A stretch of 64,000 nucleotides of DNA, from the NCBI GenBank assembly GCA_002844335.1, contig CP019154.1, positions 1,178,001 through 1,242,000 of the forward strand, written 5' to 3'. Positions 8,872 through 18,749 of this stretch are shown here, piece by piece (positions within the stretch are counted from its first letter, which is position 1; each line of letters opens with the position of its first letter). This DNA is from Haloarcula taiwanensis. GTDB taxonomy: Archaea; Halobacteriota; Halobacteria; Halobacteriales; Haloarculaceae. A program made the translations under genes and the position numbers. Below the pieces are notes generated by a model that saw only the letters and a list, made by a program, of their open reading frames with translations, had not been told where the DNA came from and did no database searches.

Positions 8872-10047
8872 TTACTGTTGCAGGTCGTACAGCCGCCGGA
8901 AGGCCGTCGGAGGGAACCGCGGCTCGACACGGCTCGGCGGACGTCCCTGCCCGTTGGTGACTGTCGCCTCGACACGGTCGACGACGCCGGATTCCGCCAT
9001 TTCATAGAGGAACCGCTTGACGGTCCCGGCGGAGAGCTCGACTGATTCTGCCGACGCAATCGCCTCAGTCGTCGCCGTTACCGAAGAGCGTTCGCCCTCC
9101 TCTAAGTCGATGAGTTCTCTGAGGACCGCCTGCCGGTTCGTCGGCAGAGAGAGGACGATGCCCAGCGACACACAGGGGTCGGGAACTTCCCCGATAGCCG
9201 CGTCGACGTTGGCCTGTGTGATGCGGTCCTGACCCCGCTCCTCGGCTAACTCTGCAGCAATAAACAGCGCGGCAAGGGCATCGTGGGCGTTTCCGTCTGC
9301 CCAGTCGGCGATATGCCTCGCCAGACTGTGGTCGAGCCCCTGCTGAGCCAGCCCGTTCGAAGCTCTGGTCATCAACACGTCGACGAGCATCTGCCGTTGA
9401 TAGCGGTCGATACTGATCGACTCCGCGGTGTACCGTGTCAGTTCAGTCGCCGACGGGTCGTCGCGACCGATAGCCAGCCAGCTGACGTTGCTCGGTAAGC
9501 CAGCAAACAGGTCAACGAGGTCCGGTGCCTGGATACTCTCCGGTTCGCTGATGTGGTCGACTGCAATGACGATCCCCGTGCGTTGCTCTCGGACGAGGTC
9601 GTGGAGCCGTGATTTGAGCGTCTCCGTCCCAATTCCGTGTTCCGGCACCGATTCGTCAACGAGTGCGTCCAAGATTGCGTGGTAGAACGCAAACTCGCTT
9701 GCGGTCTCTCTGGCGTTCACATAGACGAACGACGGAGAGGTCGGTGGCTGTGCACGGGTCGTCGTGTGGATGATCGCCTGTTGCTCCGTCGGGAGCTGTT
9801 CTAAGTTGGCGAACAGCGCCGTGATAACCGCGGACTTCCCTGAACCGTGGGGGCCGTACACGTACGCGTTGGGCGGAAGCTGGCCATCAAACACCGGATC
9901 GAGGTGGTCGAGCAGCCGTTCGAGGACCGGACCTCGGTCGGCCGGCTCCTCTATGTGGACGACCGGTGAGATGGACTCGTAATCCTGAATGAGCCGTGGC
10001 TCACCGTTCCGGCGTTGTCGACGCTTGATTCTCGCTTCAATGTCCAT
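8872..10047 (-). CDS. Orc1/Cdc6-related AAA ATPase with degenerate Walker B
   Basis: A 391-residue protein in the archaeal Orc1/Cdc6 layout. The N-terminal AAA domain has Walker A GPHGSGKSA at about residues 67-75. A C-terminal winged helix at about 305-390 includes SAGTVKRFLYEMAESGVVDRV. The Walker B strand reads GIVIAVDHISE, so the usual DE is replaced by DH, which predicts weak or no ATP hydrolysis. Haloarchaea carry many orc paralogues, and those not beside an origin are often of unknown role. No origin-box repeats or AT-rich unwinding element flank this gene. It is convergent with the sugar kinase gene and lies downstream of the glpK membrane-protein gene, after a T-tract. It could be a replication initiator paralogue or a DNA-binding regulator. 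Confidence 0.75.
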   Translation of the reverse strand: MDIEARIKRRQRRNGEPRLIQDYESISPVVHIEEPADRGPVLERLLDHLDPVFDGQLPPNAYVYGPHGSGKSAVITALFANLEQLPTEQQAIIHTTTRAQPPTSPSFVYVNARETASEFAFYHAILDALVDESVPEHGIGTETLKSRLHDLVREQRTGIVIAVDHISEPESIQAPDLVDLFAGLPSNVSWLAIGRDDPSATELTRYTAESISIDRYQRQMLVDVLMTRASNGLAQQGLDHSLARHIADWADGNAHDALAALFIAAELAEERGQDRITQANVDAAIGEVPDPCVSLGIVLSLPTNRQAVLRELIDLEEGERSSVTATTEAIASAESVELSAGTVKRFLYEMAESGVVDRVEATVTNGQGRPPSRVEPRFPPTAFRRLYDLQQ

Positions 10048-10091
10048 GCTTGGAAATTAGATCGTGTGTATATTCGATTGGACCTGTAAAT

Positions 10092-10096
10092 AAAAA
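10092..10096 (-). terminator. T-tract after the glpK operon
   Basis: On the minus strand five consecutive T (TTTTTA) lie about 14 bp past the stop of the membrane-protein gene. Archaeal termination commonly uses such T-runs. It would separate the glpK transcript from the Orc-like gene downstream. Confidence 0.35.
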
Positions 10097-10109
10097 GCCG
10101 TATGAGTTC

Positions 10110-11201
10110 TTACGGCAGGGGGATCGCTGCGGACGTCGTGAACACTCCAGCCAGTGCCAGAATGCCCAGGATGAGGGTCGTCGTGATGATCGATGCGGCT
10201 GGCGGGTCGAAGTGCGTATCCGAGTGCGCGTAGAAGATGCGCTGGTAGACCTCACCGAACAGCGCGCCTAGGATACCGAAGAATGCGCCCAGCCCGAGCG
10301 CGACTAGGACACTCGCTCCGTCCGTCATCGCCATACTAGCGACGAACGTTGCTGGGAGCGTCATGTGGTGTGTGACCGGGAATTTCTCCACGCCGAGGTT
10401 CAGGAACAGCAGACTCGCTGCTGAGATACCGAACGGGAGGAAGAGACTCCCGGTCTTCGCGAAGATGTACGCACCGAGGATGCCGGTGATGAGCCCGAGC
10501 ATTGCGACGTGTGTCCACTTGTACTGGTGTGGCAGCCACGGCTCGACAGCCGGTCGCTCGGCAGCCATGGCTCCGCCATCCGTTGCGACTTCGTCACTGT
10601 TGCTCGACCGCATCTTTCCGCTCTCGAACGGCGACATATCGAGCAGGCCACTTCCGCGGGCACGGCCGATAACCGGGTAGCCAAAGACCAGACGGGCGAT
10701 AACAGCGGTCAGGATGACCCCTGCCGCAGGCGGATCGATCGGAATTCCGAGTCCGCCGGACGTCTGCCTGATCGCCATCCCTAAGATACCGAATACCCCA
10801 CCGACAGCAAGCACGTCCGGCCGGGTACCGAGGGCGTAGGCGATGTCCTTCGCCGGGTGGTAGTCACCGTCGTCCGGCTCGTACATTCCGTCGTATTTCG
10901 CGGCGTAAGCGGCTGCTGCCACACCACCAGCGAAGGCGACGTGTGGCCCGAACACGGGACCGAAGGCCAGCGGGCCGACGATGCCGGCTCCGTACCCACC
11001 GGCGGCACCGGCAATGACGTCAGGAGACCCGCCGATGAACGACTCTGAGACGACGTTACCGGCTTCTCCGATAAGCACCATGAAGCCGGTGAAACAGAAC
11101 GCCGGGAGTGCACCGATAGATGCCCCGAACGCGCCGCCCGCGAACGCCGCGATGGCGAGGACGAGCATATCGACTGCCGTGAGTCCGAATGCGATTGCCA
11201 T
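10110..11201 (-). CDS. Multi-spanning membrane protein co-transcribed with glpK, putative glycerol facilitator
   Basis: A 363-residue, strongly hydrophobic protein with Gly- and Ala-rich helices in two halves joined by a hydrophilic loop at about residues 185-215 (GKMRSSNSDEVATDGG). It starts 3 bp after glpK, with GGAGGAA at the end of glpK as ribosome binding site, so the two are almost certainly one operon. The same neighbour of glpK occurs in Haloferax volcanii, where it has been proposed as a glycerol transport facilitator. It lacks aquaporin NPA motifs, so it is not a GlpF homologue. Transport of glycerol is inference from position and topology. Confidence 0.75.
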   Translation of the reverse strand: MAIAFGLTAVDMLVLAIAAFAGGAFGASIGALPAFCFTGFMVLIGEAGNVVSESFIGGSPDVIAGAAGGYGAGIVGPLAFGPVFGPHVAFAGGVAAAAYAAKYDGMYEPDDGDYHPAKDIAYALGTRPDVLAVGGVFGILGMAIRQTSGGLGIPIDPPAAGVILTAVIARLVFGYPVIGRARGSGLLDMSPFESGKMRSSNSDEVATDGGAMAAERPAVEPWLPHQYKWTHVAMLGLITGILGAYIFAKTGSLFLPFGISAASLLFLNLGVEKFPVTHHMTLPATFVASMAMTDGASVLVALGLGAFFGILGALFGEVYQRIFYAHSDTHFDPPAASIITTTLILGILALAGVFTTSAAIPLP

Positions 11202-11204
11202 CTG

Positions 11205-12737
11205 TTATTCCTCCTGTGCCCAGTCGCGGGAACGGTCGACGGCGTCGTCCCAGCGAGCGTACATCTTGTCTGCATCCTCGGCGTCCATCTCCGGCGAGAA
11301 CTCCTCGTCGACCTGCCAGTTGTCCCGGAGTTCGTCGACAGTGTCCCAGTACCCAACAGCGAGGCCGGCGGCGTATGCTGACCCGAGGGCAGTGGTCTCG
11401 TCAACCTGCGGCCGAGCGATGTCCGTCTGGATGATGTCGGACTGGAGCTGACAGAGGAAGTTGTTCTTGACGGCACCACCGTCGACTCGCAGCGTCGTCA
11501 TCTCGACGCCGGAGTCTTCTTCCATCGCTTCCGCGAGGTCGCGGGTCTGGTACGCGATAGACTCTAGAGTCGCACGCACGATGTGCTCCTTTCGCGTGCC
11601 GCGAGTCATCCCGACAATGGTCCCGCGAGCGCGCCCGTCCCAGTGCGGAGCGCCGAGACCAGTGAAGGCCGGAACCATGTAGACACCGTCGGTTGAGTCA
11701 ACCGAGCGGGCCAGTTCTGCGGTCTGGGCGGCGTTGTTGATGAGGTCGACGTCTTCGAGCCACTCGATGGCCGCGCCGGCGATGAAGATGGAGCCTTCCA
11801 GCGCGTACTGAACGGGTTCACCGGACATCTGGAAGCCGACGGTCGTCAGCAGGCCGTTGTCCGAGGCGACTGCTTCGGAGCCGGTGTTCATCAGATAGAA
11901 CGCGCCGGTCCCGTACGTGTTCTTCGCATCACCCTTATCGAAGCACGTCTGGCCGAACAGTGCGGCCTGCTGGTCACCCAGCGCGCCCGCAACGGGGACT
12001 TCCTCTTCGAGGAAGCCGTCCGCGTCGGTGTGGCCGTACAGACTCTCGTCGGAAGACGGGCGGACTTCCGGAACCATGGACTTCGGAACGCCGAACTCTT
12101 CGAGGAGTTCGTCGTCCCACTCCATGTCGTGGATGTTGTAAAGCATCGTCCGCGATGCGTTCGAGACGTCCGTGATGTGGTTGCCGGTGAGCTTGTAGAT
12201 GAGCCACGCGTCGATGGTCCCCATCAGGAGCTCGCCGTCTTCGGCCCGTTCGCGGAGGTCAGCGCCGCGCGAGCTCTGCATCTTGAGCGGTTCCGCGTTG
12301 TCGAGGATCCACTCAGTCTTTGTCGCCGAGAAGTAGGCGTCACATTCCAGCCCGGTCTTCCCCCGGATCCACTCGACCTTGTCCTCTTCCTGGATTTCCT
12401 CGACCCGGTCGGTGGTTCGGCGGTCCTGCCAGACCAGCGCGTTGTGGACCGGTTTGCCGGTCTCCTTGTCCCAGACGATCGTCGTCTCGCGCTGGTTCGT
12501 GATGCCGAGCGCCTCGAGCTGTTCGGCACCGACACCTGCGTCCGCCAGCCCTTTCGTCACGACTTCCTGCGTGTTTTCCCAGATTTCGACGGGGTCGTGC
12601 TCAACCCAGCCGGGCTCCGGATAAATCTGTTCGTGCTTCTCGTAGGCGTTCGCAACGACCTGGCCGCTGTGGTCGAATACCATGAAGCGGGTACCGGTCG
12701 TTCCCTGGTCGATCGCGCCAACGTATGTGTCTGCCAT
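11205..12737 (-). CDS. glpK: Glycerol kinase
   Basis: A 510-residue FGGY-family kinase that makes sn-glycerol 3-phosphate from glycerol and ATP. Family features include AIDQGTTGTRFMVFDHSG at the N-terminus (phosphate 1), WQDRRT, PSSDESLYGHT and GDQQAALFGQTCF, and the second ATP-binding region DGGAVKNNFLCQLQSDI at about residue 415. The length is normal for the family. It is transcribed divergently from glpABC, with the soluble transducer gene between, and precedes the facilitator-like gene. Glycerol is a major haloarchaeal carbon source, as it is the osmolyte of Dunaliella. Its 5' leader contains a strong inverted repeat, listed separately. Confidence 0.96.
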   Translation of the reverse strand: MADTYVGAIDQGTTGTRFMVFDHSGQVVANAYEKHEQIYPEPGWVEHDPVEIWENTQEVVTKGLADAGVGAEQLEALGITNQRETTIVWDKETGKPVHNALVWQDRRTTDRVEEIQEEDKVEWIRGKTGLECDAYFSATKTEWILDNAEPLKMQSSRGADLRERAEDGELLMGTIDAWLIYKLTGNHITDVSNASRTMLYNIHDMEWDDELLEEFGVPKSMVPEVRPSSDESLYGHTDADGFLEEEVPVAGALGDQQAALFGQTCFDKGDAKNTYGTGAFYLMNTGSEAVASDNGLLTTVGFQMSGEPVQYALEGSIFIAGAAIEWLEDVDLINNAAQTAELARSVDSTDGVYMVPAFTGLGAPHWDGRARGTIVGMTRGTRKEHIVRATLESIAYQTRDLAEAMEEDSGVEMTTLRVDGGAVKNNFLCQLQSDIIQTDIARPQVDETTALGSAYAAGLAVGYWDTVDELRDNWQVDEEFSPEMDAEDADKMYARWDDAVDRSRDWAQEE

Positions 12738-12758
12738 TGTTGTGTTCTCCGTGGTGGA

Positions 12759-12782
12759 GGTAGCTTATTTATGAAAGCTACC
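12759..12782 (-). promoter_or_regulatory. 8-bp inverted repeat in the glpK 5' leader
   Basis: Arms GGTAGCTT (12759-12766) and AAGCTACC (12775-12782) are separated by 8 bp and end 21 bp before the glpK ATG. From the upstream TATA-like element, transcription should start near 12789, so the repeat would lie at the extreme 5' end of the message. It may be an operator for a dimeric regulator or an RNA hairpin. The sequence does not decide. Confidence 0.45.
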
Positions 12783-12810
12783 ACCTTGCCAGTAAACAAC
12801 ATAGTGAACC

Positions 12811-12820
12811 ATTATAAAGA
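12811..12820 (-). promoter_or_regulatory. TATA box of glpK
   Basis: On the minus strand the element reads TCTTTATAAT, about 78 bp upstream of the glpK ATG. It is the best TATA match in the 128-bp gap between glpK and the transducer gene and implies a leader of about 50 nt. Confidence 0.45.
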
Positions 12821-12865
12821 TTACTAATGGTGATGTTTGGGGAGTAAAGAAAGGCCGGGACGGCG

Positions 12866-15409
12866 CTACCGTCCGGAATTGTACCGCTCAAGCTGCTTTG
12901 TGACCTGTGTGTCGAGGCGGTCAAGTGCAGACGGAACCGAATCAGGCCCATCCATACTGTCGACGGCATCTTCGATGATTGTTCGAACCGTATCGAACGG
13001 TCCGATCTGCGCGCCCCGCGTTGCAGTGGTATCGCGCGTCTCCATGAGCTGGTCGAACGCCGTTCTGTAGTGGGGGTTCCGGTCAAACCAGTTGTCGGCC
13101 CGGAGCCGTGGAATCGTCTCCTCGTGGACCGGGAAGTACCCGGTTTCCTGGTGCCACCGTCGCTGCTGGGCTGGTTCGGTAAGCCAGGTGAGGAACTCCC
13201 CGACAGCGTCGTGTACGGCCCCGGAAACTGCATCGCCGACCCAGAGGGATGCGCCGCCGACGAGTACACCGGTCCGGTCGTCGAGCACTGGGAGCTGGCT
13301 GGTTCCGACATCGAAGTCGGCGCTACGTTCGATACTGTTCAGCGACGACGTCGAGCCGATGAGCATCGCGGCGTTCTCCTCGGCAAAGTGGGTCCGAGCC
13401 GCCCCTCTGGCTTCGATTCCGGGGTCGTGGTACAGTCCGTCCGCTTCGAGGGTCTGCCACCATTCGAATAAGTCGTGGGCGAACTCCCCGTCAAGATAGC
13501 TCTCTGTCGGCGACCCGGACCGTCCGTTGTTCTCGTCTACGAGGAGCTGGTCAGCTTCGGCAAACCACTGTTCGACGAACCACGAGTAGTTCGCGAACGT
13601 GATACCAGTGTCCACGCCACCCCGGTCGACGAGCGTCTCAGCTGCGCTCCGAACGTCAGCGAGGGTTTCCGGCGGCGAACTGGGATCGAGCCCAGCCTGT
13701 CTGAACGCGTCCCGGTTGTACGCCATCACCGGGTTCGACGCATTGAACGGCAGCGAGTGGAGCGTCCCGTCGAAACGGTAGTAGTTCGTCACTGGATCGA
13801 GCAGCGCGTCGATGTGAGCGCTCGGGAGCAGTTCTTCGACCGGGATGAAATGACCACTATCGCGCGCACGCGTGGTGCCAATCTCGAATATCTGTGCGAT
13901 CGCCGGTGGGTCACCGTTTTCAGCGGCGTTCAGCGTCGCATCGAGAGTCCCGCGATAGCTCCCTTTCGACCGCAGCGCGAGACTGATCCCGTCGGTCTGT
14001 GATTCGAACTCGCGGACGAGGTCTTCCAGCAGTAACGCCTTCTCGCCGCCCATCGCGTGCCAGAATTCGACGACAGTTCCGTCCGTGGTCGCCGCCGCCG
14101 AACCGGTCGCCAGTTCGAAGGACTCCAGCGACGCTTCAAGCGATTCAGCCCGCTCGGTAAGCGTGGAAACTCGCGTCGAGACCTCTGCAAGTTCCGTTGT
14201 CTGGTCCGCTGCGGCGTCGGCGGCGACAGCTGCCTCTTCGGCTGTCCGGGCGCTGATATCCTCGACATCGTCGACCATCGACACGACTTCTTGTGTGGAG
14301 TCGGCCTGCGTATCCGTCGCATCGTCAATCTCCTGGACGCTCGAATCGACCTCCTCGACCATCGAGACGACGGAATCCAGTTCATCAAGCGCACTGGCGA
14401 CTGACGAGCGGGTGTCTTCGACACTCTTCCGGGTATCGTACATCTCCGAAACCGTCGCGTCAGCCTGTTCGTGAACCTCCTGGATAGACGCTGCAATCTC
14501 GTCAGTCGCTTCCTTCGTCTCTGTTGCGAGCGATTTGACCTCCTCAGCCACGACGGCGAACCCGTCGCCGGATTCCCCTGCTCGGGCAGCCTCGATGTTG
14601 GCGTTCAGCGCCAACATATTGGTCTGGTCCGCGACGTCCGTGATGAAGCCCACAATCTCCTCGATGTCAGACAGCAGGTCGTTCAGTTGTTCGACCTTGT
14701 CGACGGTCGCTTCGGCGTTGTCAGTCAATCGGTCGAGCGTCGTCATCGCCGAGGACGCCGACTCTAGTGCGGATTCGCCCCGAGCGCTGGCTTCGCTTGA
14801 CGTGTCCGCAACCTCGTTTGCGGCGCTCGCTATCTCCTCAATCGTCGCCGAGAGGTTCCGCATCTCGTCGGAAATCGACTGTATCTCGTCGCGCTGCTCG
14901 TCCGAACCAGCCGAAATCTCGCCGACAGCACCGCTCACATCCCGGCTGGCGGACTTGACCGATCCGAGACGGGTGTCGACCTGTTCCGTTGCGGCGGTCA
15001 CCTGTTCGCTGAACGACGCCATCCGATCGACAGTGTCAGTCCATTCCCGGAGCAGTTCCTCGTATGCGTCGTACAGCGGCTCAGCCGCCTCAGCTGGTGG
15101 CTGTCCGGGTTTTGCGGTCAGGTCGCCGTTAGCGTTCGCCTTGGCAACAGACGTGAGACGGTCGACAGTGGTTTCGAGCGCCTGGCGGTCTGCCCGCTCC
15201 TGTTCGAGTTCCGCCGCCAGTTGCTCACATCGTGCTTCCAGTTCCGCCCGTTCAGGGTCGTTTTCGGTCTCTGCGTCCTTCTGGAGGGCTTCTGCTGACG
15301 GCGGTTCAGTCTCAGACTCGTTTCCATCCCGCCCCTCTGTGACGCCGCCGTCGGTGTGCTCCCTGTCAGGCGGGCCGTCTTCTGAATCAAGTGGGTTCCA
15401 TTTACTCAT
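12866..15409 (-). CDS. Soluble chemotaxis transducer fused to a UgpB-like solute-binding domain
   Basis: An 847-residue fusion with no signal peptide and no membrane segment. Residues 1-80 are acidic and low-complexity, then coiled coil, with a HAMP-like remnant at about 90-120 ([11 protein letters not shown]). About 125-435 is a full methyl-accepting signalling domain with an intact tip at about 261-291 ([20 protein letters not shown]). From about 445 to the end it is a family 1 extracellular solute-binding fold that opens [20 protein letters not shown], the signature seen in UgpB glycerol-3-phosphate binding proteins; later features are [17 protein letters not shown] and [11 protein letters not shown]. 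Such domains normally act outside the cell; here the domain must be cytoplasmic. Lying between glpK and glpABC, it is a plausible cytoplasmic sensor of glycerol 3-phosphate coupled to CheA. The start is the ATG at 15409, preceded by GGGAG. Confidence 0.88.
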   Translation of the reverse strand: MSKWNPLDSEDGPPDREHTDGGVTEGRDGNESETEPPSAEALQKDAETENDPERAELEARCEQLAAELEQERADRQALETTVDRLTSVAKANANGDLTAKPGQPPAEAAEPLYDAYEELLREWTDTVDRMASFSEQVTAATEQVDTRLGSVKSASRDVSGAVGEISAGSDEQRDEIQSISDEMRNLSATIEEIASAANEVADTSSEASARGESALESASSAMTTLDRLTDNAEATVDKVEQLNDLLSDIEEIVGFITDVADQTNMLALNANIEAARAGESGDGFAVVAEEVKSLATETKEATDEIAASIQEVHEQADATVSEMYDTRKSVEDTRSSVASALDELDSVVSMVEEVDSSVQEIDDATDTQADSTQEVVSMVDDVEDISARTAEEAAVAADAAADQTTELAEVSTRVSTLTERAESLEASLESFELATGSAAATTDGTVVEFWHAMGGEKALLLEDLVREFESQTDGISLALRSKGSYRGTLDATLNAAENGDPPAIAQIFEIGTTRARDSGHFIPVEELLPSAHIDALLDPVTNYYRFDGTLHSLPFNASNPVMAYNRDAFRQAGLDPSSPPETLADVRSAAETLVDRGGVDTGITFANYSWFVEQWFAEADQLLVDENNGRSGSPTESYLDGEFAHDLFEWWQTLEADGLYHDPGIEARGAARTHFAEENAAMLIGSTSSLNSIERSADFDVGTSQLPVLDDRTGVLVGGASLWVGDAVSGAVHDAVGEFLTWLTEPAQQRRWHQETGYFPVHEETIPRLRADNWFDRNPHYRTAFDQLMETRDTTATRGAQIGPFDTVRTIIEDAVDSMDGPDSVPSALDRLDTQVTKQLERYNSGR

Positions 15410-15464
15410 TGTCGCTCCCGTTGGCCGAACGACCAACACGCTCTCGGGAATAGTCCACTATCAA

Positions 15465-15474
15465 AATATATAAT
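15465..15474 (-). promoter_or_regulatory. TATA box of the transducer-UgpB gene
   Basis: On the minus strand TTATATATTT lies about 60 bp before the transducer ATG. It is the strongest TATA-like element in this gap and implies a 5' leader of about 30-35 nt, consistent with the GGGAG ribosome binding site. Confidence 0.5.
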
Positions 15475-15575
15475 AGTTACTGTCGAAACGGTAGGAGTGA
15501 TAATTAATACGCGAGCGCGGTTTCCATTCTACAACGTCGTCTCTAGTACGCCAGTATTTGAAAATATGGAGTTAT

Positions 15576-15606
15576 CTCTCGAATTTGAGAGAATGTGGTC
15601 AACCAC
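15576..15606. promoter_or_regulatory. Two adjacent dyads between the transducer gene and glpABC
   Basis: CTCTC GAATTT GAGAG (15576-15591) is followed after 3 bp by GTGGT CA ACCAC (15595-15606). Both are dyads of operator size, in the otherwise featureless, AT-richer 348-bp gap at 15410-15757 that holds the divergent promoters. They are candidate sites for a regulator of the glp genes. The rest of the gap shows no reading frame of note. Confidence 0.4.
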
Positions 15607-15757
15607 TACCTGGCCAATCAGCGAAAAATAATATGCTGTGCGTTCACAATTAACAGTAGGTGTCACGGTATTCCTCATGATTACATAGAAAATTTACTGT
15701 CCAAGCACCAGCAACGGTAAAGTGAAGTGTGTGCGCTCCAAAATCACGGAAAGATAG

Positions 15758-17485
15758 ATGGGACCGACACCACACATCGCCGTCATCGGTGGCGGCTCGA
15801 CTGGGGCGGGCATCGCGCGGGACCTCGCGATGCGCGGGCTCGACGTGACCCTCGTAGAACAGGGGAATCTAACCCACGGGACCACCGGTCGAATGCACGG
15901 GCTGCTCCATAGCGGCGGGCGATACGCCGTCTCGGACCAGGCCAGCGCGACCGAGTGTATCGAGGAAAACCGGGTACTGCGTGACATCGCAAGCCACTGT
16001 GTCGAAATGACCGGTGGCCTGTTCGTCAAGCGACCTGAGGACTCCGAGGAGTATTTCCAGAAGAAGCTCAGCGGCTGTGAGGAGTGCGGCATCCCCGCCG
16101 AAGTCGTCTCGGGCGAAGAAGCCCGCGCGATGGAGCCACACCTGGCGAAGGACATCGACAAGGCAATCAGCGTTCCTGACGGGGCCATCGACCCGTTCCG
16201 GCTGGTCGTCGCGAACGCCGCGAGCGCACAGGAACACGGCGCGCGCATCGAGACCCACTCCAAAGTGACCGACCTCCTCGTCGAGAGCGGCGAGGTCGTC
16301 GGCATCGAGGTCGAACACGACTCCGGCCCCGGCAAGCGCGTCCACGGCACGGAGGGCGGAACCGAACAGATCCGCGCTGATTACGTCGTGAATGCAACTG
16401 GTGCCTGGGCCGGCCGCATCGGTGACATGGCCGGGCTGGATATCGAAGTTCGCCCCTCCAAGGGTGTCATGACCATCATGAACATCCGTCAGGTCGACAC
16501 CGTCATCAACCGCTGTCGACCGAAGGGCGACGCGGACATCGTCGTTCCCCACGAGACGACTGCGATTCTGGGGACGACTGACGAGGAGGTCGAGGACCCC
16601 GAAGACTACCCCGAGGAGCAGTGGGAGGTCGACATGATGATCGACACCCTCTCGGAGTTGGTTCCGATGCTCGACGAGGCGCGGACCATTCGCTCGTTCT
16701 GGGGCGTTCGCCCGCTGTACGAACCGCCGGACGTCGGCAGTGACGACCCGACCGACATCACGCGGGACTTCTTCCTGCTCGATCACGACGAGCGCGACGA
16801 CCTCCCCGGCATGACCAGCATTGTCGGCGGGAAGTTCACGACCTACCGGATGATGGGCGAGCAGATAAGCGACCACGTCTGCGGGAAGTTCGGCATCGAC
16901 GCCGACTGCCGGACCGCCGACGAGCCACTTCCGGGCAGCGAGGACTTCTCGGTGCTCCGGGACTACATGGACGAGTTCGGGCTGCGCTCGCCCATCGGTC
17001 GGCGGAGCGTCGAGCGACTCGGCTCCCGGGCCGACGAGGTACTCAAAACGGACGGCCCGAACCCGACCGTCTGCGAATGTGAAGGCGTCACCCGCGCCGA
17101 GATTCAGGACGCTATCGAAGGGTCCGGCTCGGACCTCAACGCCGTCCGCATCCGCACCCGCGCGTCGATGGGCAACTGCCAGGGCGGCTTCTGTTCCCAC
17201 CGGATGGCGAGCGAACTCCACTCGGAGTACGACGAGAGCATCGTCCGCGAGGCCTGGGATGAACTGCTCCAGGAGCGCTGGAAGGGCCAGCGCCACGCCC
17301 TCTGGGGCGAACAGCTCTCGCAGGCGGCGTTGAACTACGCGTTGCACGCAACGACACAGAACCGCGATCAGGACCCGGCGGACGGCGAGCCGGTCGACTT
17401 CTCGGCGTTCGACACCGGCCACAGTCAGGCGGGCGGCGTCGACAGCGCGGACGTGGCCGCCGACGGAGGGACAGATGGCTATTGA
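15758..17485 (+). CDS. glpA: Anaerobic-type glycerol-3-phosphate dehydrogenase subunit A
   Basis: A 575-residue FAD enzyme that oxidises sn-glycerol 3-phosphate to dihydroxyacetone phosphate as part of the membrane-associated GlpABC complex. The N-terminus has the dinucleotide motif [17 protein letters not shown]. The middle has the DAO fold with [17 protein letters not shown] and [12 protein letters not shown]. The C-terminal BFD-like [2Fe-2S] domain carries Cys pairs in CECEGVT and GNCQGGFC (about 445-490). The ATG at 15758 is a few residues before the FAD motif, as in homologues. It overlaps glpB by 11 bp. In haloarchaea this enzyme is used in aerobic growth on glycerol despite the family name. 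Confidence 0.95.
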   Translation: MGPTPHIAVIGGGSTGAGIARDLAMRGLDVTLVEQGNLTHGTTGRMHGLLHSGGRYAVSDQASATECIEENRVLRDIASHCVEMTGGLFVKRPEDSEEYFQKKLSGCEECGIPAEVVSGEEARAMEPHLAKDIDKAISVPDGAIDPFRLVVANAASAQEHGARIETHSKVTDLLVESGEVVGIEVEHDSGPGKRVHGTEGGTEQIRADYVVNATGAWAGRIGDMAGLDIEVRPSKGVMTIMNIRQVDTVINRCRPKGDADIVVPHETTAILGTTDEEVEDPEDYPEEQWEVDMMIDTLSELVPMLDEARTIRSFWGVRPLYEPPDVGSDDPTDITRDFFLLDHDERDDLPGMTSIVGGKFTTYRMMGEQISDHVCGKFGIDADCRTADEPLPGSEDFSVLRDYMDEFGLRSPIGRRSVERLGSRADEVLKTDGPNPTVCECEGVTRAEIQDAIEGSGSDLNAVRIRTRASMGNCQGGFCSHRMASELHSEYDESIVREAWDELLQERWKGQRHALWGEQLSQAALNYALHATTQNRDQDPADGEPVDFSAFDTGHSQAGGVDSADVAADGGTDGY

Positions 17486-18749
17486 GTCAGAGGTACTCGT
17501 CATCGGCGGCGGCCTCGGCGGACTGACCAGTGCGCTGGCGGCCGCCCGAGAAGGAGCCGACGTGCGACTGGTTTCCTACAAGCAGAGCACGCTTCGCCAG
17601 GCGTCTGGCCTGGTTGACGTGCTCGGCTACACGCCAGACGGCGACGGCCCACTGACCAACCCGTACGAGGCGATTCCGTCGCTCCCGGAGAGCCACCCGT
17701 ACCGGAAAGTCGGCGTCCAGACGGTCCGTGACGCGCTGTCGCTGTTTGACGACGCGGTCCCGACCTACGAAGGCGAACACACGGAGACGAACGCGCTCTT
17801 GCCGACCCACGGCGGGAGTATCAAGCCGACCGCCCGCTACCCGGCTGGAGCCAGCGCCGGCCTCGCCAGCGACACCCGCGACACGCTGCTTGTCGGCATC
17901 GAGGAGATGGTCGACTTCGACGCCCCCCACGTCGCTGCCCATCTCGACGCGACGGGCGTCCCGTTCGATGTCCGCGGCGAGACGATCCGATTCCCGGGCG
18001 ACCTGCGCGCGGACGCGAAGGTCACCCGATACGCCAAACTGCTCGATACCAACAGCGAGGTGGCGGTCCGCGGGCGCATGGTCCCGGCCCGCGAGGCGCT
18101 GGCACAGCGCGTGAACCCGTTGCTGGAGGACGAGGATCGGGTCGGGTTCCCGGCAATTCTCGGCGACGACAATCCCGGCGCGATCCGCGACGCACTGGGC
18201 GACCGCCTCGGCGTCGACGTGTTCGAAGTCCCGATGGGGCCGCCGTCGCTGCCCGGCCTCCGCCTTGAGGACGCGCTGTTTGCGGCGCTTGACGAGGCCG
18301 GGGCCAGCATCGAGACCGGCAACCCCGTCGTCGACTTCGAGGGCGAGGACCGCATCGAGAAGGTATTCATCGAGAAGAACGGTGCGAAGATTCCCAACAG
18401 CGCCGACCAGTACGTCCTCGCGACCGGCGGCTTCGTCGGCAAGGGCGTCGAGTCCGACCGCGAGGGTGTGTACGAACCTATCTTCGATTGCCACGTCCCC
18501 CACGCCGAGGACCGTTACGACTGGTTCGAGGGCCAACTGTTTGGCGACCACGAGTTCGCCCGCTACGGCGTGGCGACCGACGACGACCTGCGCCCCCTCG
18601 ACGCGAGTGAGCACAGCGAGTTCGAGAACCTGCGGGCCGCCGGCTCCGTGCTTGGCGGGTACGACTTCGCCGCCGAGAAGTCCGGTAGCGGGGTCTCGAT
18701 TGCAACAGGCTACGCGGCGGGCCAGCGCGCCGCACAGGAGGCACGATGA
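17475..18749 (+). CDS. glpB: Glycerol-3-phosphate dehydrogenase subunit B
   Basis: A 424-residue flavoprotein subunit. The N-terminal Rossmann motif is [20 protein letters not shown], and the body aligns in type with GlpB ([19 protein letters not shown] near residue 35 and [20 protein letters not shown] near 315). It ends with [17 protein letters not shown], a typical FAD-protein closing helix. In known complexes GlpB links the dehydrogenase GlpA to the iron-sulfur subunit GlpC. The start overlaps the end of glpA and its stop overlaps the glpC start (ATGA), so the three are translationally coupled. Confidence 0.94.
   Translation: MAIESEVLVIGGGLGGLTSALAAAREGADVRLVSYKQSTLRQASGLVDVLGYTPDGDGPLTNPYEAIPSLPESHPYRKVGVQTVRDALSLFDDAVPTYEGEHTETNALLPTHGGSIKPTARYPAGASAGLASDTRDTLLVGIEEMVDFDAPHVAAHLDATGVPFDVRGETIRFPGDLRADAKVTRYAKLLDTNSEVAVRGRMVPAREALAQRVNPLLEDEDRVGFPAILGDDNPGAIRDALGDRLGVDVFEVPMGPPSLPGLRLEDALFAALDEAGASIETGNPVVDFEGEDRIEKVFIEKNGAKIPNSADQYVLATGGFVGKGVESDREGVYEPIFDCHVPHAEDRYDWFEGQLFGDHEFARYGVATDDDLRPLDASEHSEFENLRAAGSVLGGYDFAAEKSGSGVSIATGYAAGQRAAQEAR

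Noticed and set aside
15869-17503. Long minus-strand frame (544 codons) opposite glpA
   Set aside because: glpA has FAD and iron-sulfur motifs in order. The opposite frame has no start signal, no motif and is a codon-bias shadow.
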